Assembly (NCBI GenBank): GCA_945865535.1
Contig: CAMBDW010000011.1
Span: 1 to 52,072 of the forward strand
DNA from: Chryseobacterium gleum
GTDB taxonomy: Bacteria; Bacteroidota; Bacteroidia; Flavobacteriales; BACL11
Length of the DNA: 52,072 nt
Reading direction: 5' to 3'
Shown here: positions 1 through 7,924 of the stretch, in pieces
Layout of the letters: every line of letters begins with the position of its first letter
Position numbering within the stretch: position 1 is the stretch's first letter
Notes under the pieces: generated by a model
The model's database searches: none
Told to the model about the DNA's origin: nothing
The model's input: only the letters and a program-made list of their open reading frames with translations
Translations under genes and position numbers: made by a program

Positions 1-16
1 AGTATATTTTTCATAG

Positions 17-2026
17 TTATTTGTTTAAAATTATTTTAGTTGATATTTTTTGCACTTCTTCTAATCTACAACCTTGTACTGCATCCTCAGAGTTAAAGTA
101 TAAGTAATAAGTACCTGAAGGATATTTTGATAAATCAATATTTAAATTATCTTCTATTGTGATAAACTCATCAAGTTTAGTTCCATTATTACTTATTAAA
201 TCAAACATTACAAATTGATTCTTGCTGTTTTCAAATTTTACATTTATTACGCCTGATGTTGGATTTGGAGAGGTGGTAAATGAGCCTATTCTAGCAGCAT
301 TTTCCCCATAATTATAAATTGCACTTGTATCCACACATCCATTATGACTTACAACAATAAAGTAAGAACAATCAAATGTAGGAGTAAATGAACTAGCATT
401 TGTTTCCATTCGCCAAATTCTTGTAGCGCCATTCTCAGTTTGAATATTATACCAATCTGCACTAAGTCCAACAGGATTAGTAACTGCAGTTAGATTACTT
501 CCTGATTGAAGAATAGAAGCAAGTATCGGTGTCCCTGTTACATCCCATACACAAGTTGATGCATTCCAAGTAGCCGTTTCATAACAAGCTACTAATGGAG
601 CTTCACCTTGGTAAATACAAGAACCATCATCTACTGTAGCTGTAGGGTCATAATTACATGCTGTAGCATCAATACAACCAGTAACAGAAGAAATATTGAA
701 ACCTAATACTTCAAAAATTCTAGGATTTAAATAACCTTGAATTGTGTCTATATATAAGTTTCCTTTTTCAGCAGACATATCAGGATTCCCTAAGATTGAG
801 TTAGCAGCACCATAACCTGCAGGAGCTCCATTTACTGCAGCAAACTGAGCATCATAAGTTACATTATCCCACCAATCCCATGGTGCTCCTGCTTCTTCTC
901 CTAATTGTCCAAATGCATTTGGTGTTGTTAATGGAGCAGGTGTTTTAAATACATATAAACCTTCATAGCCACTATTATTTAAATTTGCTGCATTTGTAAA
1001 ATTATCAGTAAAATCAGCATTTACAAACACATCATTGTTTCCGTACGCATTAGAATAATGGGCAACAGTTCTACTTCCCATAACTTCAACTACAAAATCT
1101 CCTGTTGTTGGTACAATTACATCACCAGTGTCAATAGGAGCATATTCATCTTTATAACAATGAAAAGAAACTATCGGCACATCACCAGCTTCTAGCCAAG
1201 AAATATCAGCCAAAGCGCCACCTAAATTAAAAGCCATACTGATTTCAGAACTATAAGATGGATTATTTGGAATGTTCCATAATTCTGTTTGACCTGTTGG
1301 AGAAGCGAAATCTGGTAAATAAGTAGAATCTGTCCCGTCAGGATTCCCAAAAAATGGAGGATAAACATAAGGAACTGGTTGTGCAGGATTAGTTAAGTTT
1401 AAGAATTTAATAAGATTTAATTCTACGCCAGGGTTATCTAGTGCAGCATATCCTAATGAGATATATCCTCCAGTACCTTGACCACCTAAAACAATTTTTG
1501 ATTGATCAATCCCATAAGGGTTTCCAGTTGCCTCTGTCATTCTCATATACCTAACCATAGCTTTAGCGTCTTGTATGCCTCTGTAAGCAGCCTGAATAAG
1601 TGTTGAGGTTCTTACATTTTGATCAGTTGAAGTAGGATTCCAACCTAAACGATTATCCATAGCAACAGCTACATAGCCTTTTTTTGCCCATCTTGTACAC
1701 TGCTCTACAATTGATAAATCTGATTTAGATCCTGTTGGTTGTCCATTTAGTACTGGTGGTAAAAAACTTCCTGTATGTGCTAAAATAATTACAGGTCTGT
1801 TTGTTTCAGTATCTCCAGTTGGTTCATAAATGTCGCATAATATAGGCGCTGGCGCAGGAGCTTGTCCCATCAACATAGGTAATATGCTAATATTTGTAGC
1901 ATAAGTAACATCAGAAGTAACTGTTACTGCTGAAAAGACATCATCAAGATATCTTGTTTGTGAATTAGCAGAAAACCCTAGAGTAACTAGAATAATTGCT
2001 AAGGTTGAGTGTAAATTTTTTTTCAT
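17..2026 (-). CDS. Exported alpha/beta-hydrolase-like protein with T9SS sorting domain
   Basis: This 669-residue protein has a signal peptide (about residues 1-22, ending SANSQ), an alpha/beta-hydrolase-like region (about 55-300), a cysteine-containing spacer common in Bacteroidota surface proteins (about 443-463, with ACNYDP and DDGSC), and a C-terminal T9SS type A sorting domain (about 582-669, beginning near SPNPTSG). It is therefore expected to cross the outer membrane and be cell-attached or released. The hydrolase part keeps an oxyanion-loop-like HTGSF and a later HCYKDE loop that fits the acid residue, but the nucleophile elbow reads GGQGTGG (181-187), with glycine where GxSxG has serine. 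It may be an inactive carboxylesterase-like binder. It lies 40 bases downstream of a TonB receptor on the same strand, so the two may be co-expressed. The substrate is unknown. Confidence 0.8.
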   Translation of the reverse strand: MKKNLHSTLAIILVTLGFSANSQTRYLDDVFSAVTVTSDVTYATNISILPMLMGQAPAPAPILCDIYEPTGDTETNRPVIILAHTGSFLPPVLNGQPTGSKSDLSIVEQCTRWAKKGYVAVAMDNRLGWNPTSTDQNVRTSTLIQAAYRGIQDAKAMVRYMRMTEATGNPYGIDQSKIVLGGQGTGGYISLGYAALDNPGVELNLIKFLNLTNPAQPVPYVYPPFFGNPDGTDSTYLPDFASPTGQTELWNIPNNPSYSSEISMAFNLGGALADISWLEAGDVPIVSFHCYKDEYAPIDTGDVIVPTTGDFVVEVMGSRTVAHYSNAYGNNDVFVNADFTDNFTNAANLNNSGYEGLYVFKTPAPLTTPNAFGQLGEEAGAPWDWWDNVTYDAQFAAVNGAPAGYGAANSILGNPDMSAEKGNLYIDTIQGYLNPRIFEVLGFNISSVTGCIDATACNYDPTATVDDGSCIYQGEAPLVACYETATWNASTCVWDVTGTPILASILQSGSNLTAVTNPVGLSADWYNIQTENGATRIWRMETNASSFTPTFDCSYFIVVSHNGCVDTSAIYNYGENAARIGSFTTSPNPTSGVINVKFENSKNQFVMFDLISNNGTKLDEFITIEDNLNIDLSKYPSGTYYLYFNSEDAVQGCRLEEVQKISTKIILNK

Positions 2027-2066
2027 AATTTCAAATTTTGGTTATTAAGCTACAATATTACACAAT

Positions 2067-4889
2067 TTATTTTATATCAAATAATATTGAACAATAAGTC
2101 ATTCTTCCAATGTAAGGCCCTCCATAAACTTCATAATGCATATTGTTTAATACGTTTGAAGATCCTATTTTTATAGTAGCATTTAGTTCTTGTAGTTTTT
2201 TACTTACTTGTATATCCACTAAGTCAAAAGTAGGTACAATGCCAGTAAATTGTGGCGATCCTTCAAATGTAAATTCTTCAACCCATTTGTAGTTTATGCT
2301 AAATCCAAAATCTCTAAAAATATTTTTGGTTGCTGATAAATGAATATCTCTACCAATAATTCCTAGGTTGTATTTGTGTTCTGGGGTATTGTAAGCAGGG
2401 ATTATTGGATCCTCTGTTCCTTCTTCATTCAGTTTATTCCAAGAATAGTTGCCATTTAATGAATAGTTAGGGTGTAAGTAGTAATTGATGGCTATTGAAG
2501 CCCCTTGAGTTGTTACCGTGTTTTCAGCATTAGCCGCCATACGATAAGCTTGTATTGAGGGTAATGCAATTTCATAAGCCCCAGTAATGGTATCATCAAC
2601 TGTGGTATTAAATTTTGCCCCAATTTTATATCCTATAAAATCAGTATAGCGAGAATAATAATAATTTGCATCAATATACACTTTGTTAAAAAGAGTTGTT
2701 CTATATCCTATTTCGGCTGACTTTGCTTTCTCAGGCTGTATGGGTTTAACGCTAAAGAATTTTAGACTGTCCTTTGATAATGCTGCAGGCAAATAATAAT
2801 TAATTAATGATTCAATAGTAACTAGATTCTCCCCATAATCTGTACCATGCCCTTTAAGATTTCCAATTAAAATTGCTCTACCAACATTATAGTAAAGGTA
2901 TTGATCAGCTAGAGTAGGGTTTCTGATGGCTGATGAAAATGAAAACCGGATTACATCTTTTTCGCTTGGAGTAAGGACAAGTGATACTGCAGGAGAGAAG
3001 TTCAAGTCAAAATTTTCATTTTTATCATATCTAAAAGTTATATTAAAAGAACCTTGATCACTTTTTTTCTCAAAACCCATATAGATTCCCATTTCTGTAT
3101 TAGATATCATATCAGTAGTATCTATAAATAAACTTCCTTTTGTATCTGGTTTGTATTCGCGAATATTTCCGCCTATCTTAATTTTATCAATATCATTGTT
3201 TACTAAAAAATATTCTCCATGAATATGATTAAGAGCTGATTTATCATAAAAACCAGTACCACCTTCACTAGCAGTTTTGGAAGTAATATCCTCTAGCGCT
3301 ACTTTAAATTCTTCACTTCCAGGAACAAGTCTATTGGTTGCTAAATCGGTTAAATCTCGAACTGAGCTATGGTTAGCAATTATCAAATCAGAATTTGCAT
3401 TTAATACTGAATCGCTCATTACCATCCAGTCATTTATATCAATAGGATTTCCTTGAAACATCCATTGTTGATTTAGAAAACTATATTCAGCAGCTTCCCA
3501 ATTGACATCTTCCCATTCAAATTGATCTCTCCAATTGTTTTTATAAGCCGTGTACCAGTCTTGATTTGAAGTCTGATTGTATTCTTGTAATCTTAAAGCC
3601 GTAAAAACAGCATCATAAGAATCTCCAGCATCCTCTTGAGTTCTATAAGCTCTAATAAAAAATTTATCTTTCTGTTGAATTTCAAATTTGTTTTGCCAGA
3701 ACTGTATGTTTTTTAAGCTAAAACGATTATCTCCTTGATAAACAGTAGTTCCTGTGCTGTAATTTAAACCATAGATTACTTCTATTTTGGGTGTAATCAT
3801 ATAATGCAAGGAGCTTTGCGCTTTGAAGTTCTTAGTATCATAATCAACAATATCTTTCTCCATATAGCCAGTTCTGTGGAATTTTTTTAAACCTGGATGT
3901 GTAAAGTAATTTTGATTAAAATCCTCAGACACATCATTTAAATCTCCATCAGTATCTTCATCACCATATCTGTTAATTGCATCATAACCTCCAGGATTAT
4001 TAGCTGAAGTTGTTCCATCTACAGCAGCCATATTATCTGCTTCCCAATCATGAGCTTGCATATATGAAACATTTATTTTATAGGCAAATACATCTTCTCC
4101 TTTTTTATTTTGAAATTTTTTAGCTAGTCGAAAAGAATTCTCAAAAAGATTTCTGCTTCCGAATTTGTATTGAATAGTTAATCCTTGTTGTATAAATGGG
4201 CTTAGAGTTGTCATGCTAATTACCCCATTAAAGGCATTTGGACCGTAATAAGCCGAACTAGCACCTTGTATGATTTCAACTTTCATAATGTCTAGCTCAG
4301 ATGATCCTAAGAAGTTACCCAGAGAGAAATTAAGTCCTGGAGATTGATTGTCTACTCCATCAATAATTTGAAGCGAACGAACAGGAGAGGTGCTATTAAA
4401 TCCTCTAGTATTAATTACTTTAAATCCTAAACTAGCAGCCGTAATATCAACTCCTTTCAAGGCTCCCAAACCATCATAAAAGTTAGCAGAAGGGGTTTCT
4501 TTTATGGCAATCATATCCAAAGCTTCAACAGTAAGTGCCGATTCTTTTTGTTTCTGAGTTATTCGGCTGTCCACTACTTTTACTTCTTTTAAGTTTTTAC
4601 TATCAGAAAATAGTTTTATAGGTGTTGGATTTTTTGAATTTATCTCAATGTCTAAGTTTTTGTAGCCCAGATAACTTACACTTAAAGTTGTAGGGAGAGT
4701 TCCTTTATGAATAATTGTATATTCTCCATTAAAGTTGGTTGCAGTGCCATTATTTGTTCCTTTTACAATTACATTGGCACCAATTAGAGTTTCGCTTGTT
4801 AATCCATCAATAACTATTCCTTTTATTTGTATTTGGGCATAAATTGAAAAATCAATCAAAATAAAAGTAAGTAGTAAAAGTTTCTTCAT
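2067..4889 (-). CDS. TonB-dependent outer-membrane receptor
   Basis: This 940-residue protein has a short signal peptide (about 1-18), a carboxypeptidase-regulatory-like beta-sandwich domain (about 20-105, with GATNFNGEYT-type features), a plug domain (about 115-230, including LQIIDGVDNQSPG and the typical VEIIQGASSAYYGPNAFNG segment), and a long beta-barrel to the C terminus. The family imports large or scarce ligands across the outer membrane using energy from TonB-ExbBD. No SusD partner is adjacent, so a glycan-uptake role is not indicated, and the ligand cannot be named from sequence. The only same-strand neighbour is the exported hydrolase-like gene 40 bases downstream. The plus-strand aminotransferase diverges 41 bases away. 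The start at ATG 4889 gives the expected signal peptide. Confidence 0.9.
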   Translation of the reverse strand: MKKLLLLTFILIDFSIYAQIQIKGIVIDGLTSETLIGANVIVKGTNNGTATNFNGEYTIIHKGTLPTTLSVSYLGYKNLDIEINSKNPTPIKLFSDSKNLKEVKVVDSRITQKQKESALTVEALDMIAIKETPSANFYDGLGALKGVDITAASLGFKVINTRGFNSTSPVRSLQIIDGVDNQSPGLNFSLGNFLGSSELDIMKVEIIQGASSAYYGPNAFNGVISMTTLSPFIQQGLTIQYKFGSRNLFENSFRLAKKFQNKKGEDVFAYKINVSYMQAHDWEADNMAAVDGTTSANNPGGYDAINRYGDEDTDGDLNDVSEDFNQNYFTHPGLKKFHRTGYMEKDIVDYDTKNFKAQSSLHYMITPKIEVIYGLNYSTGTTVYQGDNRFSLKNIQFWQNKFEIQQKDKFFIRAYRTQEDAGDSYDAVFTALRLQEYNQTSNQDWYTAYKNNWRDQFEWEDVNWEAAEYSFLNQQWMFQGNPIDINDWMVMSDSVLNANSDLIIANHSSVRDLTDLATNRLVPGSEEFKVALEDITSKTASEGGTGFYDKSALNHIHGEYFLVNNDIDKIKIGGNIREYKPDTKGSLFIDTTDMISNTEMGIYMGFEKKSDQGSFNITFRYDKNENFDLNFSPAVSLVLTPSEKDVIRFSFSSAIRNPTLADQYLYYNVGRAILIGNLKGHGTDYGENLVTIESLINYYLPAALSKDSLKFFSVKPIQPEKAKSAEIGYRTTLFNKVYIDANYYYSRYTDFIGYKIGAKFNTTVDDTITGAYEIALPSIQAYRMAANAENTVTTQGASIAINYYLHPNYSLNGNYSWNKLNEEGTEDPIIPAYNTPEHKYNLGIIGRDIHLSATKNIFRDFGFSINYKWVEEFTFEGSPQFTGIVPTFDLVDIQVSKKLQELNATIKIGSSNVLNNMHYEVYGGPYIGRMTYCSILFDIK

Positions 4890-4930
4890 CAGGATTTTTG
4901 TAGGTTCGCAATTTACAAATAATTAGCAAA

Positions 4931-5746
4931 ATGAAAGTAGTATTTTATAATGGAGCATTTATCACTGAAAAAGATTTTTCCATTTCTAGTAATAGCAGAG
5001 CTTTTAATTATGGAGATGGTTTCTTTGAAACGGTTAAAATAATTAATTCAAAACCATTTAATTTTTCTTGCCATTTTGAAAGAATTAAACTTGGTTTAAG
5101 TGTTTTAAAAATAAGTGATAATTATACTTCAATATTTTTTCAAGAACAAATATCTCAATTGCTAAAGCTTAATAAAATGATAAATGGGAGTATCAAAATT
5201 CATATTAGCAGAAGTGGAGCTGGTAGATACTTGCCAAAATCAAATCAGTCAGATTTATTTATTTGTACTATTGATGGGCTTGGATATAAACACAACAATT
5301 CCATTTCTTTATGTTTTTATGATAATCAATGTAAAGCCCTTGGTTCTTTGTCAAATATTAAATCTGTCAACTCTTTGGTTTCCGTTTTAGGATCAATTCA
5401 TGCCAATGAGCATAATTTTGATAATGCAATACTATTAAATACTTCAGGCAATATTATTGAAGCGACTAATGCTAATATTTTTATTGTAAAAGATGAAAAA
5501 ATATACACACCATCACTCTCTGATGGCTGTGTTGATGGAACTATGAGAAAATGGCTTAGTAAAGAGATAACTATTATTGAAAAATCAATCTTTTCAAATG
5601 AAATACTGGATGCTGATGAGGTATTTCTTACTAATTCAACAAGTGGAATTACATCAGTAAAAAGCATAGAAAACACCTCTTTTTATTGCTTTAATACAGC
5701 TAATTTTATTCAGCAGCAGTTAATTAATTCAAGCTTGGATTTTTAG
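4931..5746 (+). CDS. Class IV aminotransferase (PLP-dependent; branched-chain/aminodeoxychorismate lyase type)
   Basis: This 271-residue protein belongs to fold-type IV PLP enzymes, which include IlvE, D-amino-acid aminotransferase and aminodeoxychorismate lyase (PabC). The N-terminal SRAFNYGDGFFETVK segment (about 22-36) is characteristic. The PLP lysine is most likely the K of NIKSVNSL (about 140), and the cofactor-binding EATNANIF follows (about 178). The single-domain length and the lack of IlvE-specific features make a PabC-like role in p-aminobenzoate/folate synthesis possible, but the substrate cannot be fixed. It overlaps the convergent yqgE-like gene by 23 bases at its 3' end. The nearby pdxH makes PLP, the cofactor this enzyme needs, which is a suggestive but not conclusive grouping. 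Confidence 0.85.
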   Translation: MKVVFYNGAFITEKDFSISSNSRAFNYGDGFFETVKIINSKPFNFSCHFERIKLGLSVLKISDNYTSIFFQEQISQLLKLNKMINGSIKIHISRSGAGRYLPKSNQSDLFICTIDGLGYKHNNSISLCFYDNQCKALGSLSNIKSVNSLVSVLGSIHANEHNFDNAILLNTSGNIIEATNANIFIVKDEKIYTPSLSDGCVDGTMRKWLSKEITIIEKSIFSNEILDADEVFLTNSTSGITSVKSIENTSFYCFNTANFIQQQLINSSLDF

Positions 5747-6275
5747 GTAAATTTGCCCAGATAGCATACTTTTCATTCTTTGTTTTTATCAAGTCACTCC
5801 AAAGTTTTTCACTAGAATAATCCATGCAAAGATCAACATTAGATTCATGTATTATCCAGCCATTTTCTCTAATTTCATTATTCAACTGATCTTCACCCCA
5901 TCCAGAATAGCCTGCAAAGAATCTTATTTGATTTTTTGAAATTTTGTTTTCAGTTATTAACTCCAAAATTTTATCAAAATCACCTCCCCAGTAGAGTCCC
6001 TTAGCAATCTCTTTAGTATTAGAAATCATATCTCCTAAGGTATGAATAAACTGAACAGCATTTTTTTCTACTGGTCCTCCAATATAAACAGGAAAATCAC
6101 TTAATGGGATATCATTAAGTATTTCATTTAAGTTAATTTTAGTGCCATGGTTTAACACTAATCCTATACTTTCATCAGCACTATGATGGGTAATTAAAAC
6201 AACACTTTTAAAAAATGTTGGATCACTTAAAGAAGGCTCTGAAATCAATAAGCGTCCTTTTTTGATAGTAAGCAT
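5724..6275 (-). CDS. YqgE/AlgH family protein
   Basis: This 183-residue protein is a full-length member of the YqgE/AlgH family (DUF179). Family signatures are the N-terminal GRLLISEPSLSDPTFFKSVV, then GLVLNH, a YIGGPVE segment and the central RFFAGYSGWGEDQLNNE. There is no signal peptide or membrane segment. The molecular function is not established; AlgH was named for an effect on alginate regulation in Pseudomonas. It is convergent with the aminotransferase (23-base overlap) and divergent from pdxH, whose promoter falls over this gene's first codons. In other Bacteroidota this family is commonly found near these two genes (from memory). Confidence 0.9.
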   Translation of the reverse strand: MLTIKKGRLLISEPSLSDPTFFKSVVLITHHSADESIGLVLNHGTKINLNEILNDIPLSDFPVYIGGPVEKNAVQFIHTLGDMISNTKEIAKGLYWGGDFDKILELITENKISKNQIRFFAGYSGWGEDQLNNEIRENGWIIHESNVDLCMDYSSEKLWSDLIKTKNEKYAIWANLPKNPSLN

Positions 6276-6291
6276 AATTAAATTACTTTTG
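6261..6291 (+). promoter_or_regulatory. Bacteroidota-type promoter for pdxH
   Basis: TTTG at 6261-6264 is followed after 19 bases by TACTTTTG at 6284-6291, an exact match to the Bacteroidota housekeeping consensus (TTTG, 17-23 bases, TAnnTTTG). It lies about 40 bases before the pdxH ATG. The -33 element is inside the first codons of the divergent yqgE-like gene. Confidence 0.7.
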
Positions 6292-6331
6292 TTAAAGTTA
6301 TGTAAATGTACAATTTGAAGGCAAATATATC

Positions 6332-6967
6332 ATGGATTTAAAAAATATGAGGCTTGATTATAAAAAATCAAAGATTGATTTTGAGAATTTAGATGAAAAT
6401 CCTATTACTTTTTTTTTAAAGTGGTTTGATGATGCTTTAAAAACTAATAAAAATGAAGCAAATGCCTGTGTTTTAGCTACTATTTCTTCTGATCATAAAC
6501 CATCATCACGTGTAGTTTTGTTAAAAGCTGTAAGTGATAAGGGTTTTACCTTTTTTACGAATTATAAAAGTGATAAATCGATTGATATTACAACTAACAA
6601 GTATGTAGCGCTTAATTTTTACTGGCCAGAATTAGAACGTCAAGTGAGAATAAATGGAGAAGCCAAGAAAATAAATCCTAAAGATTCGGATGCTTATTTT
6701 AAATCTAGACCAAGAGAAAGTCAGTTGGGAGCTTGGTTAAGCGATCAAAGCACTGCAATTGATTTGAATTACAATTTTACAGCATCATTTAATGAATTAG
6801 AAAATCAATTTAAAGGCAAGGAAGTTAAGCGTCCTTTACACTGGGGTGGGTATAATATAGATGCTCAAAAAATTGAGTTTTGGCAAGGAAGACCTTCAAG
6901 GTTTCACGACAGGATTTTGTATGAATTTGATGGAGAAAATTGGCATAAAAAAAGGCTAGCACCTTAA
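6332..6967 (+). CDS. pdxH: Pyridoxamine 5'-phosphate oxidase
   Basis: This 211-residue FMN enzyme oxidises pyridoxamine or pyridoxine 5'-phosphate to pyridoxal 5'-phosphate in the cytoplasm, the last step of PLP synthesis or salvage. All family blocks are present: SRVVLLKAV and FFTNYKSDKS (FMN and phosphate contacts, about 58-90), ERQVRINGEA (about 107), SRPRESQLGAWLSDQS (about 127-142), RPLHWGGY, and the C-terminal EFWQGRPSRFHDR ending in KKRLAP. The length matches the family. ATG 6332 is used; an internal ATG five codons later is possible and would not disturb any motif. Transcription is likely from the promoter at 6261-6291, ending at the hairpin over the stop codon. Confidence 0.96.
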   Translation: MDLKNMRLDYKKSKIDFENLDENPITFFLKWFDDALKTNKNEANACVLATISSDHKPSSRVVLLKAVSDKGFTFFTNYKSDKSIDITTNKYVALNFYWPELERQVRINGEAKKINPKDSDAYFKSRPRESQLGAWLSDQSTAIDLNYNFTASFNELENQFKGKEVKRPLHWGGYNIDAQKIEFWQGRPSRFHDRILYEFDGENWHKKRLAP

Positions 6968-6984
6968 TGCTAACCTTAGTTTTT
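6952..6984. terminator. Bidirectional hairpin between pdxH and THX
   Basis: Arms AAGG-c-TAGCA (6952-6961) and TGCTA-a-CCTT (6968-6977) pair with one mismatch around a six-base loop that contains the pdxH stop codon (6965-6967). On the minus strand the stem is followed by a run of seven T, so it is a good intrinsic terminator for the THX transcript. On the plus strand a weaker T-rich tail (6980-6984) follows, so it may also serve pdxH. Confidence 0.6.
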
Positions 6985-7003
6985 AATTCATCAAAAAATA
7001 CTT

Positions 7004-7201
7004 TTATTTTTTTGCAACTGTTTTTTTCTTTGTAGTAGTTTTCTTTTCAGGTGCTGCTTTCTTTGCAACAGCTTGCGTTTCAGGTGCTGCTTTCTTTTTA
7101 TTAGGAACAATAATTGCTACATCCGTTTTTCTAGGTCTTGAAACTCCATAACTGCCTTTAAATATTTTACCCTTTTTTGATTTTTTATCGCCTTTTCCCA
7201 T
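7004..7201 (-). CDS. 30S ribosomal protein THX
   Basis: This 65-residue, very basic protein begins MGKGDKKSKKGKIFKGSYG, the conserved core of ribosomal protein THX, which sits in a cavity at the top of the 30S head. The core (about residues 1-33) is followed by a low-complexity Lys/Ala/Pro/Thr tail in which KKAAPE occurs twice (about 37 and 48). Such tails vary between species. It lies 42 bases downstream of trmH on the same strand and upstream of a strong minus-strand hairpin terminator, so it may be the last gene of the recQ-fmt-trmH transcript or have its own promoter. Confidence 0.88.
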   Translation of the reverse strand: MGKGDKKSKKGKIFKGSYGVSRPRKTDVAIIVPNKKKAAPETQAVAKKAAPEKKTTTKKKTVAKK

Positions 7202-7243
7202 AGTGTATTTATAGTGTATTAATTTTGGTAAAGATATAAATTA

Positions 7244-7924
7244 TTATTTAGTGTGCTCGCTTAGGTATTTTTCTTCAATTTCTGCTGCTGATTTAATGCT
7301 ATTTCTTAGCCATTGCAGCATTACTTTCTCTTGCTGATCTAATGATAATTTCCAATCCATATTTGATTGTCTCATTTTATAAGTTAAATGTTGTAAACAT
7401 AATGATACCGAAACCGAAATATTATAACTTTCTGTAAATCCATATATTGGTATTTTCATTCTTTTATCTGCCAGGGTTAATGTTTCTTTACTACAACCTT
7501 TCACTTCAGCTCCAAAAAATAAAGCAGTTTTCTTTGTGATATCTAAATCATATAAATCACAATCAGCATTGTGCGGTGTAGTTGCAATTATTTGGTAGCC
7601 ATTTGATTTAAGATTTTCAATAGCTTCAATACTGTTATGTTTGTTTTGGTTGTATCGTTTTGTTGTAATCCATTTTTCTGCACCCATTGATACTTCTGAA
7701 TCATCATTAAAGAGGTTGTCATTTTCGATAATATGTACATCTTGTATCCCAAAACAATCAGCCGATCTTATTGAGGCAGAAATATTTCTTCCTTGAAAAA
7801 TATTTTCAAGCACAATGGTAAGGTGTTGGGTTCTTTCTTGGATTTTAGCTTCAAAAAGTTTGCGTCTTTCATCTAATACAAACCCTTTAAGATGTTCCAC
7901 TAAATCAGCAGTTAATTCAGGCAT
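7244..7924 (-). CDS. trmH: SpoU/TrmH-family RNA 2'-O-methyltransferase (tRNA Gm18 type)
   Basis: This 226-residue SPOUT-class enzyme has the three SpoU motifs in order: NISASIRSADCFG (motif 1, about 46-58, with the catalytic Arg), LFFGAEVKG (motif 2, about 135-143) and IPIYGFTESYNISVSVS (motif 3, about 158-174). The N-terminal LTADLVEHLKGFVLDERR helix resembles the RNA-contacting extension of TrmH, which methylates the 2'-O of G18 in tRNAs using S-adenosylmethionine. A 23S rRNA methyltransferase of the same superfamily is the main alternative. It overlaps fmt by 13 bases, indicating translational coupling in a recQ-fmt-trmH unit. Confidence 0.88.
   Translation of the reverse strand: MPELTADLVEHLKGFVLDERRKLFEAKIQERTQHLTIVLENIFQGRNISASIRSADCFGIQDVHIIENDNLFNDDSEVSMGAEKWITTKRYNQNKHNSIEAIENLKSNGYQIIATTPHNADCDLYDLDITKKTALFFGAEVKGCSKETLTLADKRMKIPIYGFTESYNISVSVSLCLQHLTYKMRQSNMDWKLSLDQQEKVMLQWLRNSIKSAAEIEEKYLSEHTK

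Noticed and set aside
1-14. Possible start of a further minus-strand gene (ATG at 14, reading MKNI)
   Set aside because: Only four codons are inside the window. It is plausible as the next gene of the operon but cannot be supported.
6507-6512. CACGTG core suggestive of a parS site near parAB genes
   Set aside because: The flanks do not form the 16-base parS palindrome (TGTTnCACGTGnAACA-like). It lies inside pdxH and reads as ordinary coding sequence.
7020-7110. Lys/Ala-rich repeat of THX as a mobile or CRISPR-like repeat
   Set aside because: It is low-complexity coding sequence in the tail of a ribosomal protein, with only two imperfect copies.
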